A stretch of DNA of 21,046 nucleotides, taken from assembly GCA_002722105.1 (NCBI GenBank), contig PBKF01000002.1, positions 6,194 through 27,239 on the forward strand, read 5' to 3'. Below the pieces are notes generated by a model that saw only the letters and a list, made by a program, of their open reading frames with translations, was not told where the DNA came from and searched no databases. How positions within the stretch are numbered: the first letter of the stretch is position 1; every line of letters begins with the position of its first letter. The position numbers were made by a program, and so were the translations under genes. Positions 1-8,976 of this stretch are shown here, one piece after another. Source of the stretch: Fidelibacterota bacterium. Its GTDB lineage: Bacteria; Marinisomatota; Marinisomatia; Marinisomatales; UBA1611.

Positions 1-566
1 ATCCTTTTAAACTTACCAATATAATTTGTTAATTCAAAAAACTTTTTTATATTAATCTTGCTAACACTTCTTTGAAATTCTTGATACTCTGGTTTAGGTT
101 GCCAATATTCATTATTTTGTTCATGATCGATATAAATTATTCCACCTGGTGCGCATACTCTTATCATTTCATTGATTGTCATAATGTAATCAGGTATGTG
201 GTGAAGAACTGAATAGGTTGCAATAAAATCTATGCTGTTATCCTTTATTCCATTAAGATCCTGCCCATTTAGTTGAAATGTTGAAATGTTTCTGCCAGAA
301 AATTTATCTTTAACAAGATCAAGAAATCCTGTGGAAACATCTGCAGCTATAACATTGCATCCCATATTTAAAAGATGATTTGTTAAATTGCCAGCACCGC
401 AACCCAAATCTAATGCGTTTACACTAGATTTGTTCACAAAAGAAAGTGATTTTTCTAAATCATTAACTAATCTTGTCTGTTCAATATCGTTATATATTTC
501 GGTATGGGTTGCTTCATATTTTTTTGCAATCTTATTATGAAGCTTTATATTTTTTTCAATGTCCAT
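1..566 (-). CDS. Class I SAM-dependent methyltransferase (3' end cut by window edge)
   Basis: The first 188 residues are visible; the C-terminus lies beyond the left edge. The glycine-rich SAM-binding motif I, LDLGCGAGN, is at residues 52-60. An acidic residue typical of motif II follows (AADVS, about 74-78), and a post-motif segment with SVLHHIP is typical of Methyltransf_11/25-type enzymes. The start ATG (564-566) is preceded on the minus strand by GGAGAG (570-575), a good ribosome binding site, so the start is well supported. It is the last visible gene of the minus-strand block, 30 bp after the FkbM methyltransferase gene. By context it probably methylates a sugar or another glycan precursor, but the substrate cannot be read from the sequence. 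Confidence 0.85.
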   Translation of the reverse strand, partial: MDIEKNIKLHNKIAKKYEATHTEIYNDIEQTRLVNDLEKSLSFVNKSSVNALDLGCGAGNLTNHLLNMGCNVIAADVSTGFLDLVKDKFSGRNISTFQLNGQDLNGIKDNSIDFIATYSVLHHIPDYIMTINEMIRVCAPGGIIYIDHEQNNEYWQPKPEYQEFQRSVSKINIKKFFELTNYIGKFKR

Positions 567-596
567 TAACTCTCCACATTTATATAGATTATAACC

Positions 597-1526
597 TTAT
601 AAATTTTCTATATTAAAAAGATGCTCAAGAACATTTTCTGATTTTTCTTTTGGTATAAACAACCAATCTTTAAATTTAATATTAGGATTTATATTTTCAT
701 GATCTATTAGGCCCTCATCAGTGATAAGAAATTTTTTATAATTATAATTCGAAAGCAAATTATTATAATTTGAATAATCAGTTGTGGTTGTGAGCACCTC
801 ACATAAAAAAAATGGCCTATGATTTTCTAAAACAAATTTAGCATTTTCAAAAATATCGCCTTCAAATCCTTCAACATCTATTTTTATGCAAGTTTGTTCA
901 TTAATACATAGTTCTGAAAATATATCATCAAGAGTTTTTATTTCTACTGCAATAGAATCATTACCTTTATAGTTTTCATCTAATTTTAAACTAGTTGGCA
1001 TTTCACTAGTTATATTTGTCATTGGAGCATGGAATATAGAGTTTCTTCCAACGCCTTTTAATATAGGTACTACCCTATCACGCAGGTCATTGATAATGAG
1101 GTTATCAGTTAAAATGTTAAATGCTTCAGGCAAAATATCATATGCAAAAACTTTAGCGCCTGGATTGGCTTTAGCTGAAATTAATGAAAATATTCCAGAA
1201 TTTGAACCAATATCAAGAATAAATTTTGATTTTTGGGAAAGCTTTATAAAGCTCTCAATTGCAATCTCATCTTCTTTTGGTTGAATTAAGCCATTAGTCC
1301 AAAAAAATTTCTTAGCGATGCTGCATCTTTCTGGAGTAGTTAAGAGAATACTTCCGATGCTACTTTTTACATTAATAATCAATCCAGGTTTTACAGGGAT
1401 TCGATTTATCCAATTATAATGGGTAGAGGGAAAAAGAATTTTTAAGAATAGACAAAAGCTATGGTAACCCCAGAAATGCGGAATTGTTTTTTTATAGAAG
1501 GTTTTAACTATTGTAGTTTTTAGCAT
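597..1526 (-). CDS. FkbM family methyltransferase
   Basis: This is a 309-residue SAM-dependent O-methyltransferase. Motif I is ILDIGSNSGIFS at 103-114. The family-typical segment CIKIDVEGFEGDIFE is at 213-227, where the conserved D-x-E-G is the FkbM hallmark. FkbM-type enzymes often sit in polysaccharide loci and methylate sugar hydroxyls. The N-terminal 90 residues before the methyltransferase fold match nothing I recognise. It lies 51 bp downstream of the UDP-sugar dehydrogenase gene and 30 bp upstream of a second methyltransferase gene, so two tandem methyltransferases close this part of the operon. No clear Shine-Dalgarno precedes the ATG at 1524-1526. The family is secure; the substrate is unknown. 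Confidence 0.9.
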   Translation of the reverse strand: MLKTTIVKTFYKKTIPHFWGYHSFCLFLKILFPSTHYNWINRIPVKPGLIINVKSSIGSILLTTPERCSIAKKFFWTNGLIQPKEDEIAIESFIKLSQKSKFILDIGSNSGIFSLISAKANPGAKVFAYDILPEAFNILTDNLIINDLRDRVVPILKGVGRNSIFHAPMTNITSEMPTSLKLDENYKGNDSIAVEIKTLDDIFSELCINEQTCIKIDVEGFEGDIFENAKFVLENHRPFFLCEVLTTTTDYSNYNNLLSNYNYKKFLITDEGLIDHENINPNIKFKDWLFIPKEKSENVLEHLFNIENL

Positions 1527-1577
1527 TTTTTAATTTTAATAAATTAAATTTCTCAATTTTATAAATATTTAGAATAT

Positions 1578-2858
1578 TTATAGCCTCAAATCTGTTACAT
1601 CAGATGAAAACAAATATTTTAGATCATAAATAATATGATTTGGTTTACATAAAGCCTTAATGTTTTCAGGTTTCATTTTTTTAAATTTTTGATGCGCAAC
1701 CGCAAAAACTACTGCATCATATTTTTTATTAGTTAAATCATCTATATGGCCTGATTGATAATTTTCCAATAAATCATCTTTGCTAACCCAAGGATCATAA
1801 GTATCAACATTTGCTCCAAGATCTGAAAGCTCATCTATTAAATTTAATACTTTAGTGTTTCTAGTATCAGGACAATCTTCTTTGAATGTTATGCCCATAA
1901 TCAAAACGCTGGACTCTTGTATCAAGATATTTTTTTTTGTCATATTTTTTACTAGCTCTAGGGCGACATATTTACTCATTCCATCATTAATTCTTCTTCC
2001 AGCAAGAATAATTTCAGGCTCATAGCCTATCGATTGAGATTTATAACTTAAATAGTATGGATCAACACCAATACAGTGCCCCCCAACAAGACCAGGGTTG
2101 AAAGGTAAGAAATTCCATTTCGTTCCAGCTGCTTTCAGAACTTCTTCGGTATCTATTGATAATTTGTTAAAGATAATAGCCAACTCATTGATTAATCCAA
2201 TATTTACATCCCTTTGAGTATTCTCTATGACTTTAGCTGCTTCAGCTACTTTAATGGAACTAGCTTTATAAGTACCAGCAGTGATAATTGAACTGTATAA
2301 ATCATCAACTAATGAAGCAGCTTCTGGGGTTGACCCAGATGTTACCTTTATAATATCAGTCAATCTATGTGATTTATCTCCAGGATTGATTCTCTCAGGA
2401 CTGTAACCAACGTAAAAATCTTTATTAAAAGTTAAATTTGAATTCTTAGCCAGTTCTGGAACACAGATTTCTTCAGTAGCTCCAGGATAAACCGTAGATT
2501 CAAATATAACTATGTCATTTTTCTTAAGAACTTTTCCTATATTTTTACTAGCTGAAATAAGGTTAGTAAAATCTGGTTCTTTATTTTCATTTACAGGAGT
2601 TGGGACACCGATTATAAATATTGTACATTCAGAAATTTCAATTAAATCAGATGTATATTTTAGGTTGCTTGCTTTTTTAAGTTCTGATGTTTCAAGTTCG
2701 AGTGTTCTATCAATCCCAGATTGCAATTCTTGGATTCTCATAGCATTTATGTCAAATCCAATTACGTTATATTTTTTTGAAAATTCAACTGCAAGAGGAA
2801 GACCTACATAACCTAAACCAATGACTGCAATTTTTGAGTTACTAGATAGTTTATTCAT
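1578..2858 (-). CDS. UDP-N-acetylhexosamine 6-dehydrogenase, TviB/WbpO/CapL type
   Basis: This 426-residue nucleotide-sugar dehydrogenase should oxidise C6 of UDP-GlcNAc or UDP-GalNAc to a uronic acid with two NAD+, in the cytoplasm. The N-terminal Rossmann motif is GLGYVGL (14-20), with an Asp-ending beta strand FDIN (35-38). Further family motifs are VPTPV (85-89), STVYPG (121-126) and [11 protein letters not shown] (151-161). The catalytic cysteine is Cys262 in [14 protein letters not shown]-terminal UDP-binding domain contains [15 protein letters not shown]. The signatures and length match the Vi-antigen TviB/VipA branch better than UDP-glucose dehydrogenases. It lies between the Wzz-like and FkbM genes, 21 bp after the former. 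It probably supplies the acidic sugar of the glycan. Whether the substrate is GlcNAc or GalNAc cannot be decided here. Confidence 0.93.
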   Translation of the reverse strand: MNKLSSNSKIAVIGLGYVGLPLAVEFSKKYNVIGFDINAMRIQELQSGIDRTLELETSELKKASNLKYTSDLIEISECTIFIIGVPTPVNENKEPDFTNLISASKNIGKVLKKNDIVIFESTVYPGATEEICVPELAKNSNLTFNKDFYVGYSPERINPGDKSHRLTDIIKVTSGSTPEAASLVDDLYSSIITAGTYKASSIKVAEAAKVIENTQRDVNIGLINELAIIFNKLSIDTEEVLKAAGTKWNFLPFNPGLVGGHCIGVDPYYLSYKSQSIGYEPEIILAGRRINDGMSKYVALELVKNMTKKNILIQESSVLIMGITFKEDCPDTRNTKVLNLIDELSDLGANVDTYDPWVSKDDLLENYQSGHIDDLTNKKYDAVVFAVAHQKFKKMKPENIKALCKPNHIIYDLKYLFSSDVTDLRL

Positions 2859-2879
2859 ATCATAAACTGATAACTATGT

Positions 2880-3785
2880 TTAATCTTTGAAGCCAAAGTA
2901 CCTAACTAGTGCAATTAAAATACCTATAAAGAAGCCAAGAATAGTTCCAGATATGCAAATTTTAGCCCTATTAGGACTTGATTTTAATTCGGGTAAAAAA
3001 GGTTTATCTAAAGGATTGATAAGATAATTTGTCCTTACTTCGGCAAACATTTGTCTTCTTAGCTCTGACAATATTAACTTATTGATTGAATCTTTAATTT
3101 CAATCTGTTTTGTTTTTGCTAATTCAGAATATAGATAGCCTAGAGAGTCTTCTGATTCAATTAAATCTTTTTTTCTAGATAAAGTATTTAATTCATTAAT
3201 GATAAGAGATAGAAAGGTATATGCGAACTCTGGTGATTCATGAGTTACAGAAATTGTAATAAATCCAGATTTCGATTTACTTACAGAAACTATCCCAGTA
3301 TATCTGTTATATATCTTTTGGAAAGTTGGTAATTTTTTTAAATCATCTGTAAATAATTTAGTTTCAATATCATAAATACTTTCATTGAAAATAATTTTTT
3401 TATTTGCTTTATCATAACTCTCAAACGCTGCTAATGTAGGCTTTATATCTTCAAAAGTTAATAAATGCCTTAAAAAATCTCTTGAGGTAATAGTTGTAAT
3501 TACAAACTCTGATTTCGATGAACCTGAGCCAGATAAATCAATTCCCGCAATTGAACTTATCATTTCAAGACCTGAGCTAGATTGGCTAGTTACGCCACTC
3601 TCATTAACCACCATTAATGTACTAGATGAAGTAAATTTATTGGTGAGTGATAGTGAATATGCTACAGAACCAATTGCAAAAGTTACTATGGTAATTAATA
3701 TAAGGAATTTTGATTCTACTATTGAATTAAGTATATCCCTGAAATTAATTTCGTCCTGTTCATGCATATTCATGTTATTGACCAT
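2880..3785 (-). CDS. Wzz-like polysaccharide co-polymerase (chain-length determinant)
   Basis: The protein is about 301 residues with the topology of PCP proteins. A short cytoplasmic N-terminus is followed by one membrane helix (FLILITIVTFAIG and onward), a large extracytoplasmic region rich in charged helices, and a second membrane helix at the C-terminus (ISGTILGFFIGILIALV). Just before the last helix is the proline-rich Wzz hallmark (PFLPELKSSPNRA). Such proteins set the modal length of O-antigen or capsule chains in the inner membrane. The start is uncertain. A TTG at 3795-3797 and ATGs at 3783-3785, 3771-3773 and 3765-3767 are all in frame, and none has a convincing ribosome binding site. 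I chose the first ATG. No tyrosine-kinase domain is attached. Confidence 0.87.
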   Translation of the reverse strand: MVNNMNMHEQDEINFRDILNSIVESKFLILITIVTFAIGSVAYSLSLTNKFTSSSTLMVVNESGVTSQSSSGLEMISSIAGIDLSGSGSSKSEFVITTITSRDFLRHLLTFEDIKPTLAAFESYDKANKKIIFNESIYDIETKLFTDDLKKLPTFQKIYNRYTGIVSVSKSKSGFITISVTHESPEFAYTFLSLIINELNTLSRKKDLIESEDSLGYLYSELAKTKQIEIKDSINKLILSELRRQMFAEVRTNYLINPLDKPFLPELKSSPNRAKICISGTILGFFIGILIALVRYFGFKD

Positions 3786-3805
3786 TTTTATAAGCAACTA
3801 CTATA

Positions 3806-5044
3806 CTATAATTCACTCTCAATTATGCTGTTATAGCAATTTTTTTCATGATTATTAAGGCTTTCTGGGTCCATCATTCTTGCAATATGATCTCTTACAT
3901 TTTTACCTAATTTTTCAGCTATATTTTTGTTGCTTAGCAGATGTTCGACCGCATCTGCCATTGCCATCCAGTTTTCATGCTCTATTAAATATCCAGTTTT
4001 ATCGGAAATAATAACTTCTCTTTGCCAGTCATAGTCATATCCAACAATTGGCACCCCTGATAACGCAGCCTCTGTCAACCCTCTTCCCATATGAGGTGAT
4101 ATTATTGCAGCAGAATGAGGTAGGATATTTGCTATAAATTCTTGCTTACAATTACCTGCAAACTTTACATAGTTTGAGATACCTTTTGACAGTGCCAAAT
4201 TTTCAAACTCTTTTCTAAGACTTCCATCACCTATTATTAATCCATAAACATCGATTTCTCTCTTTCTTAGTTCCTCAACTGTATAAATTACATGTTCAAT
4301 ATATTTCATAGGTTCAAGCCTTGAAATAGTTGTTAAAAAAATTTTATTTTTTAAGCCAAGGCTATCTATTTCCTCGTCTACATTGGCTCTTTTTTCTGGA
4401 TCTATCCAGTGTGAAGAGTCAAGTAAATTACCATATCGAAAAATTGTACACTTTTCTTCTGGAGCACCATTTTCTATTCCGTAATGCATATTATCTTCAT
4501 TCGCACCGGCAATAAGATCACATCTTTTTAATACTATTCTTTCAATCTTTTTTTCAATCCACCTAAATCTAAAAAGATTTGGCATAACAGCCCTGCCGGT
4601 TTTCTTATATATTTCATCATATCTAAAGCAGACTCTAATAACTAAGGGTACTTTTAAAAAAAATTTCATTATTAATCCGATAATGCCTAGATAATATGGA
4701 TCGCCAATTTTAATAACTGATATGCCTTCTTTCTTTGAAATCTTTATTAGTTTATTTATCAAAGTAATTTGACTAAGAATTAAATTAATTGGCGGCAACC
4801 AAGCTAACCATTTTGTTAAGCCAACTTTTCCTTCTATAAATATATGATTTGGAGACACATCTATAATACTTGGCATTCCATATCTTTCTGATGAAACTTC
4901 AAACAAGCCGGATAAAGGATGAACAGATATAACTTTTGTAAAGTAATCATCTAAAGATCTGGACTCTAATGCAGCAGACAAATTTCTTTCTTTGATAATC
5001 TTATACGTAAAGGACATATCAAAAGTTATTAATTTTTTTTCCAT
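3806..5044 (-). CDS. GT4-type glycosyltransferase (GT-B fold)
   Basis: The 412-residue product looks like a retaining glycosyltransferase of family 4. The C-terminal donor-binding half is recognisable from SRLEPMK (241-247), the GDGSLRKEFE segment (272-281) and SPHMGRGLTEAALSG (316-330), followed by VPIVGYDYDW. The usual E-x7-E donor motif is altered: the first glutamate position reads Met/Gly in a shortened loop (HMGRGLTE), while the second Glu (325) is kept. I recall other surface-glycan GT4 enzymes with a similar loop, so this need not mean loss of activity. The N-terminal acceptor half has a hydrophobic stretch around 118-137 that may touch the membrane. The gene is 11 bp downstream of the DUF2334 gene. 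Donor and acceptor are unknown. Confidence 0.85.
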   Translation of the reverse strand: MEKKLITFDMSFTYKIIKERNLSAALESRSLDDYFTKVISVHPLSGLFEVSSERYGMPSIIDVSPNHIFIEGKVGLTKWLAWLPPINLILSQITLINKLIKISKKEGISVIKIGDPYYLGIIGLIMKFFLKVPLVIRVCFRYDEIYKKTGRAVMPNLFRFRWIEKKIERIVLKRCDLIAGANEDNMHYGIENGAPEEKCTIFRYGNLLDSSHWIDPEKRANVDEEIDSLGLKNKIFLTTISRLEPMKYIEHVIYTVEELRKREIDVYGLIIGDGSLRKEFENLALSKGISNYVKFAGNCKQEFIANILPHSAAIISPHMGRGLTEAALSGVPIVGYDYDWQREVIISDKTGYLIEHENWMAMADAVEHLLSNKNIAEKLGKNVRDHIARMMDPESLNNHEKNCYNSIIESEL

Positions 5045-5055
5045 TGGCTTATAAA

Positions 5056-5832
5056 TTATTTTCTAATTTGATTTATAGTTTTTAAAAATTTATATTTTTT
5101 CCAAAAATAAAAACTAAAGGCCCTGCTTTTTAAAGATTTACTATTCTTTTTTAAAGCAATTTCATCTAGAGAACTAATATTACTTTTAAAGGTTATTAAT
5201 TTTTCTTTAAATAATTTTAAATCCTCATCACTCATTCCATTAGGATGCATACATACCGTCCACAGCCCTTCCTTTTTATACTCAAGATCCCATAACTGCT
5301 GAGGAATCCAAAAAAATTTTTCTTCAAAATATTGATTAAAAGCTATTCCATCGCTAACGATTCTAATTGGTGTTTCATTAAAAATAGCCTTTAGGGTTAT
5401 CTTGTTGAAACAATGCGCTGGAGCAATCCAAACAGTTGGATCAATGCCATGGTTTTTTAAAATATTGTAGCCATTTCTAATTTTTGTAGCTTGCTCCTCA
5501 TATGATAGTCCACTAAATTCACTTCTATTATAGATTGGTAGGATTTGTTTACTATTAGTTGGATGCATGTCATGTTGATATCCATGAAGCCCAATAACCC
5601 ATCCTTTTTCTTGCCAAGATCTAACCCTATCCCAAAATAAAGTATTGTCTTTATCAAAAAAAAGACTTTCATCAACATTATCTGGAATAACAGCGACTAT
5701 GGGTTTAATGCTCAAATCATCAAATAAACTTTCTAAATAATCCCAGTTAGAACTCTTCAATGTTGGACAAGCATCATCCATTCTAATTAAATATTTAGCA
5801 GAACTATTTTTTAGTTTACTTTTCAGATTCAT
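5056..5832 (-). CDS. DUF2334-type polysaccharide deacetylase-like protein
   Basis: This 258-residue protein resembles the carbohydrate-esterase/NodB-like superfamily in its DUF2334 branch. Asp19-Asp20 in the LIRMDDACPT segment corresponds to the metal-binding DD of NodB motif 1. HGYQH (83-87) matches the HxxxH metal-binding motif 2. A WIAPAH segment (135-140) and a late MHPN (195-198) match further conserved positions. No signal peptide or membrane segment is evident, so it may act in the cytoplasm on a precursor, unlike the secreted NodB enzymes. It follows the uncharacterised gene by 1 bp and precedes the GT4 gene by 11 bp. The likely role is removal of an N- or O-acetyl group from a glycan intermediate. 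The substrate is unknown. Confidence 0.78.
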   Translation of the reverse strand: MNLKSKLKNSSAKYLIRMDDACPTLKSSNWDYLESLFDDLSIKPIVAVIPDNVDESLFFDKDNTLFWDRVRSWQEKGWVIGLHGYQHDMHPTNSKQILPIYNRSEFSGLSYEEQATKIRNGYNILKNHGIDPTVWIAPAHCFNKITLKAIFNETPIRIVSDGIAFNQYFEEKFFWIPQQLWDLEYKKEGLWTVCMHPNGMSDEDLKLFKEKLITFKSNISSLDEIALKKNSKSLKSRAFSFYFWKKYKFLKTINQIRK

Positions 5833-5833
5833 A

Positions 5834-6922
5834 TTATTTCATATTCTCATAATGTGAAGCATTATAAATAGTAGTATTTGAATTCATTACATCACAGTAT
5901 TCTATATCAAGTTCATTAAAAGCAATTGTAATTACGTTTTTCTTCTTATCAGATGCATCCTTTAAAAGGTTTGAATACATGCCAGCAAAATATTCATATT
6001 TTTTAAAATAGTTATCTTTGTCATAGTCTATTTTTCCAAAACCTAATTTATCAATATGTTGAATTAAATATTTGCTTGATGGATGAATTGAAAAAAAATA
6101 TCTTTTTGCATTAACGGCACTTTTGCAGTTAATAATCCATTGAATAATTCTATCGACACCATAGTCTGCAGGAACTACAAGCAAAATATCATCATCAATA
6201 ATTATTGGTTTATCTATATTTTCAATAACATTTTCGACATACTTCGGCCTAATTAGTTCAACGGGTCTATCTAGGTTTTGATCATTAATTAGCTCATCTT
6301 TTGTATATAAATATCTACCAGCAAGAGGCCAGGATATACTAATAGTAATATTTTTTCTGTCAGCATATTCATAAAGTGCTCTTGATTCCAGCGAATCACA
6401 TTCTTTAATGATTATATGTTTTGGCAATTTACAATATCGAAATTTTTTAGAGTGCCACATCAATCTTTTTTTGAATAACTTTTTAAATGAAAAACATGGA
6501 AGAACAGCTATAAACGAATTTAACATATCATTGCCCTGCCCCTCATAAACGCTCATTAGATTATATTTATCAGATTTAAGATCAGGTCTATTGACATCTG
6601 CAAAAAATACTTCATATTTTTGGTTTACATCATGAAAACTAACTTCATATAACCAATTCACTCTTTTTATAACAATATAGACATGCCTTAAATATTCATA
6701 AATAAACATACAAAGCTTTAAAATTATCCTGTTATTGAATCTTTCTAATGTGAGATCTTTAACAAAAACGTCACGATGTATTACAAAGTCACATTTAGAT
6801 TTCTCATAAATTTCTCTGACTTTATTTAAAGCAAAAGGAGGGCCAATTCTATAATAGGAATGATATCCTCCGCTTGATAGCATTAAAGTTATATCTGAAA
6901 ATATTTTTTTTATATGGTTCAT
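5834..6922 (-). CDS. Uncharacterised glycan-locus protein with HPSS motif (possible GT-B-like)
   Basis: I do not recognise this 362-residue protein as a named family. There is no signal peptide. An N-terminal region with a hydrophobic and basic stretch (about 65-90) is followed by alternating predicted beta/alpha segments. A segment IIDDDILLVVPADYG (241-255) precedes FFSIHPSSKYLI (276-287). The HPS element in a strand-loop setting resembles the HP motif of some GT-B enzymes such as polysialyltransferase- or CDP-glycerol-transferase-like proteins. The unrelated-looking protein at 9712-10620 has a similar RPHPSE. The gene is 27 bp downstream of the ABC flippase gene and 1 bp upstream of the DUF2334 gene. 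A glycosyltransferase role is plausible but is inference only. No clear ribosome binding site precedes the ATG at 6920-6922. Confidence 0.55.
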   Translation of the reverse strand: MNHIKKIFSDITLMLSSGGYHSYYRIGPPFALNKVREIYEKSKCDFVIHRDVFVKDLTLERFNNRIILKLCMFIYEYLRHVYIVIKRVNWLYEVSFHDVNQKYEVFFADVNRPDLKSDKYNLMSVYEGQGNDMLNSFIAVLPCFSFKKLFKKRLMWHSKKFRYCKLPKHIIIKECDSLESRALYEYADRKNITISISWPLAGRYLYTKDELINDQNLDRPVELIRPKYVENVIENIDKPIIIDDDILLVVPADYGVDRIIQWIINCKSAVNAKRYFFSIHPSSKYLIQHIDKLGFGKIDYDKDNYFKKYEYFAGMYSNLLKDASDKKKNVITIAFNELDIEYCDVMNSNTTIYNASHYENMK

Positions 6923-6949
6923 TAAAATAAAAATGGGCTGTTGTGAATG

Positions 6950-8713
6950 TTAATTTACTATCTCATCAAAAGACCCTGACCGTTGAATTTTTCCATCTTT
7001 TAACTGATAAATTGTAGAACAACCTTCCAAGGTTGTTAGTCTATGGGCAACCATAATTATGGTCAAATTTTTGCTTAATTCTGTAATAGATTCAATTATT
7101 GCTTTTTCTGTTTCATTATCTAGCGCACTAGTCGCTTCATCAAAAATAATTACATCTGCATTTTGATATAATGCTCTTGCAATTCCAATTCTTTGTCTTT
7201 GACCACCTGAAATTCTTACCCCTCTTTCGCCAACATAAGAATCATATTTATCTTCCCATGATTCTATCAAATCAGTGAGTTGTGCCTGTTTTGCAGATAA
7301 CTCCAATCGATGATAATCGATTTCATTTTTTGGAATACCAAATGCAATATTTTCAGCAATACTTGAATCTGACAAAAAAATTGCTTGAGGAACATGAGCT
7401 ATATGTTTTTGCCAGCCGCGATTATTTTGAAAATCTACTTCATTGTTATCTATCAGAAATTTTCCTTCTGTAGGCTCAATAAGGCCCATTATTATGTCCA
7501 ACAAGGTGCTTTTACCGCAACCTGTTGATCCAATAAAACCCACTCTGCTTCCCTTATCTATCGTTAGGCTTATGTCATCAATAACATATTTATTGTTGTT
7601 TAAATATTTAAATTTAATATTTTTAAGCTTTATATGATGTTCAAAATCAACGCTTTTTATATCTTCATCCAATAAATAACTCGGAAGCGGTTGTTCTAAT
7701 AATTCAATAGCATCTTTAAATTGAGCTTGGCCGCCTCTAATAGTTTGCCATCCACCATAAGCTTGTTGAAGAACAGGAAGAAGACGCTGTGCTCCAAGAG
7801 CAAATGCACCAAGAATAGGTATAGCTGATGAAATACCCTCTGCTCTATCAGCAAGTGTATATGCCATAATTGCAATTAATATCATCCCTAGGGACTCAAT
7901 AGCATATCTTGGACTCATGCTTACAATCGTAATTCTTGCTGTTGCTCTCCTAAAAGGTATTTCAGACTTCTTAAAAATATTGACATATATTTTCTGTGAT
8001 CCGCTAAGCAAAACATCTCTAATACCTCCTAAACCCTCTTGAAGAGATTTCATTATTTTATTTCTTTCAACACTTATTCTTTTGCCATCCCTTGATAATC
8101 CACTTTGTGTTATTAAAATTACAGACAAATAAATAAAACCAAATCCTAGAAAAGAGAATATAGCAATAAGAGGATCTATCGATATTAATGCTATCAAAAT
8201 ACTAGAAAGTATTAATAAAGAACTAAATATAGTAAAAATTGGAATTAAAACTAAATCAACTACAACATTAGTCTTTTGAGTAATACCAGTAATTATTTCA
8301 CTACTGTTGCGAGATATATGAAGCGAATAAGGTTGAAACAAAGTTCTTCTATATATTTCTATACCTATAGAAGCTCCTACAGAGTGACTTAGTCTTGTTT
8401 GAAACCATAACAATGTTAAGCGCATTGCACCTGAAAAAATTGCGGCAACTATAAAAATTAATGTAAATAAAATTAAAAGCTCGGATTGAGAAGAGATTTC
8501 TAAATACAAAAGTATTGGTTGTAAATAAGGTAAATTTATAACAGTTTCTGGAGCTGTCATAATTCCCAAGAAAGGTATCACTGCACCTATGCTGATAACT
8601 TCTGCTATTGAAGCTAAAAGCATAATAATAATTAAAATAAAAAAATTAATTTTTCTTCTTCTATCGATATGCCCCCAAAGTCTTTTTATAAGGGATGGTA
8701 ATGTATCATTCAT
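6950..8713 (-). CDS. PglK/MsbA-type ABC transporter, lipid-linked glycan flippase
   Basis: This 587-residue half-transporter fuses an N-terminal membrane domain (about 1-330, six hydrophobic helices) to an ATPase domain (about 360-587). Walker A is GSTGCGKST (395-403), the signature motif ISGGQRQR (501-508), Walker B VIIFDEA (521-527) and the H-loop histidine His557 in MVAHRL. Length and the N-terminal pattern fit the PglK/WlaB-like subgroup, which flips undecaprenyl-diphosphate-linked oligosaccharides across the inner membrane. It would act as a homodimer. It is the first gene of the minus-strand block, so it is transcribed from the intergenic region shared with the cytidylyltransferase gene. 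No Wzx-type flippase is visible in the window, which fits this protein being the exporter. Lipid A or peptide export cannot be excluded. Confidence 0.88.
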   Translation of the reverse strand: MNDTLPSLIKRLWGHIDRRRKINFFILIIIMLLASIAEVISIGAVIPFLGIMTAPETVINLPYLQPILLYLEISSQSELLILFTLIFIVAAIFSGAMRLTLLWFQTRLSHSVGASIGIEIYRRTLFQPYSLHISRNSSEIITGITQKTNVVVDLVLIPIFTIFSSLLILSSILIALISIDPLIAIFSFLGFGFIYLSVILITQSGLSRDGKRISVERNKIMKSLQEGLGGIRDVLLSGSQKIYVNIFKKSEIPFRRATARITIVSMSPRYAIESLGMILIAIMAYTLADRAEGISSAIPILGAFALGAQRLLPVLQQAYGGWQTIRGGQAQFKDAIELLEQPLPSYLLDEDIKSVDFEHHIKLKNIKFKYLNNNKYVIDDISLTIDKGSRVGFIGSTGCGKSTLLDIIMGLIEPTEGKFLIDNNEVDFQNNRGWQKHIAHVPQAIFLSDSSIAENIAFGIPKNEIDYHRLELSAKQAQLTDLIESWEDKYDSYVGERGVRISGGQRQRIGIARALYQNADVIIFDEATSALDNETEKAIIESITELSKNLTIIMVAHRLTTLEGCSTIYQLKDGKIQRSGSFDEIVN

Positions 8714-8976
8714 AAATTAATCTGGAAATTACAAATTTAGGGCCATAAAAATCTGTTTTTTTACTGTAACTGGAATAATTTTCTAATTTTAAAGTAAATA
8801 AATATATATTATCGGTGATTGTAATATAGTTTGACATTTATTATTTATGTTTTTTTTAAACTTATTATTCAATTAATATAGTCATTATAGAGTATAAATT
8901 CTGGAAGGATCTAATTCTATTGACTTCAAATCTAAAGACCGTTAACCTAATTTTATTGTCACTCATTAAATAAATA
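8714..8976. promoter_or_regulatory. Divergent intergenic region between the flippase and cytidylyltransferase genes
   Basis: This 263-bp AT-rich gap is the only long non-coding stretch in the window. It separates two divergent gene blocks and so must hold promoters for both, or their regulators' sites. On the plus strand a perfect TTGACA lies at 8831-8836 and a TTGACT at 8920-8925. On the minus strand a TATAAT (plus ATTATA at 8884-8889) is seen without a good -35 partner. No convincing small gene, RNA hairpin or long inverted repeat was found by eye. Confidence 0.6.
8831..8860 (+). promoter_or_regulatory. Candidate sigma-70-like promoter for the plus-strand cassette
   Basis: A consensus -35 TTGACA (8831-8836) is followed after 18 bp by TTTAAA (8855-8860), a four-of-six match to TATAAT. 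It would give a leader of about 110 nt before the ATG at 8977. A weaker alternative closer to the gene is TTGACT (8920-8925) with TAACCT (8943-8948) at 17 bp. In DNA this AT-rich, chance matches are common. Confidence 0.3.
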
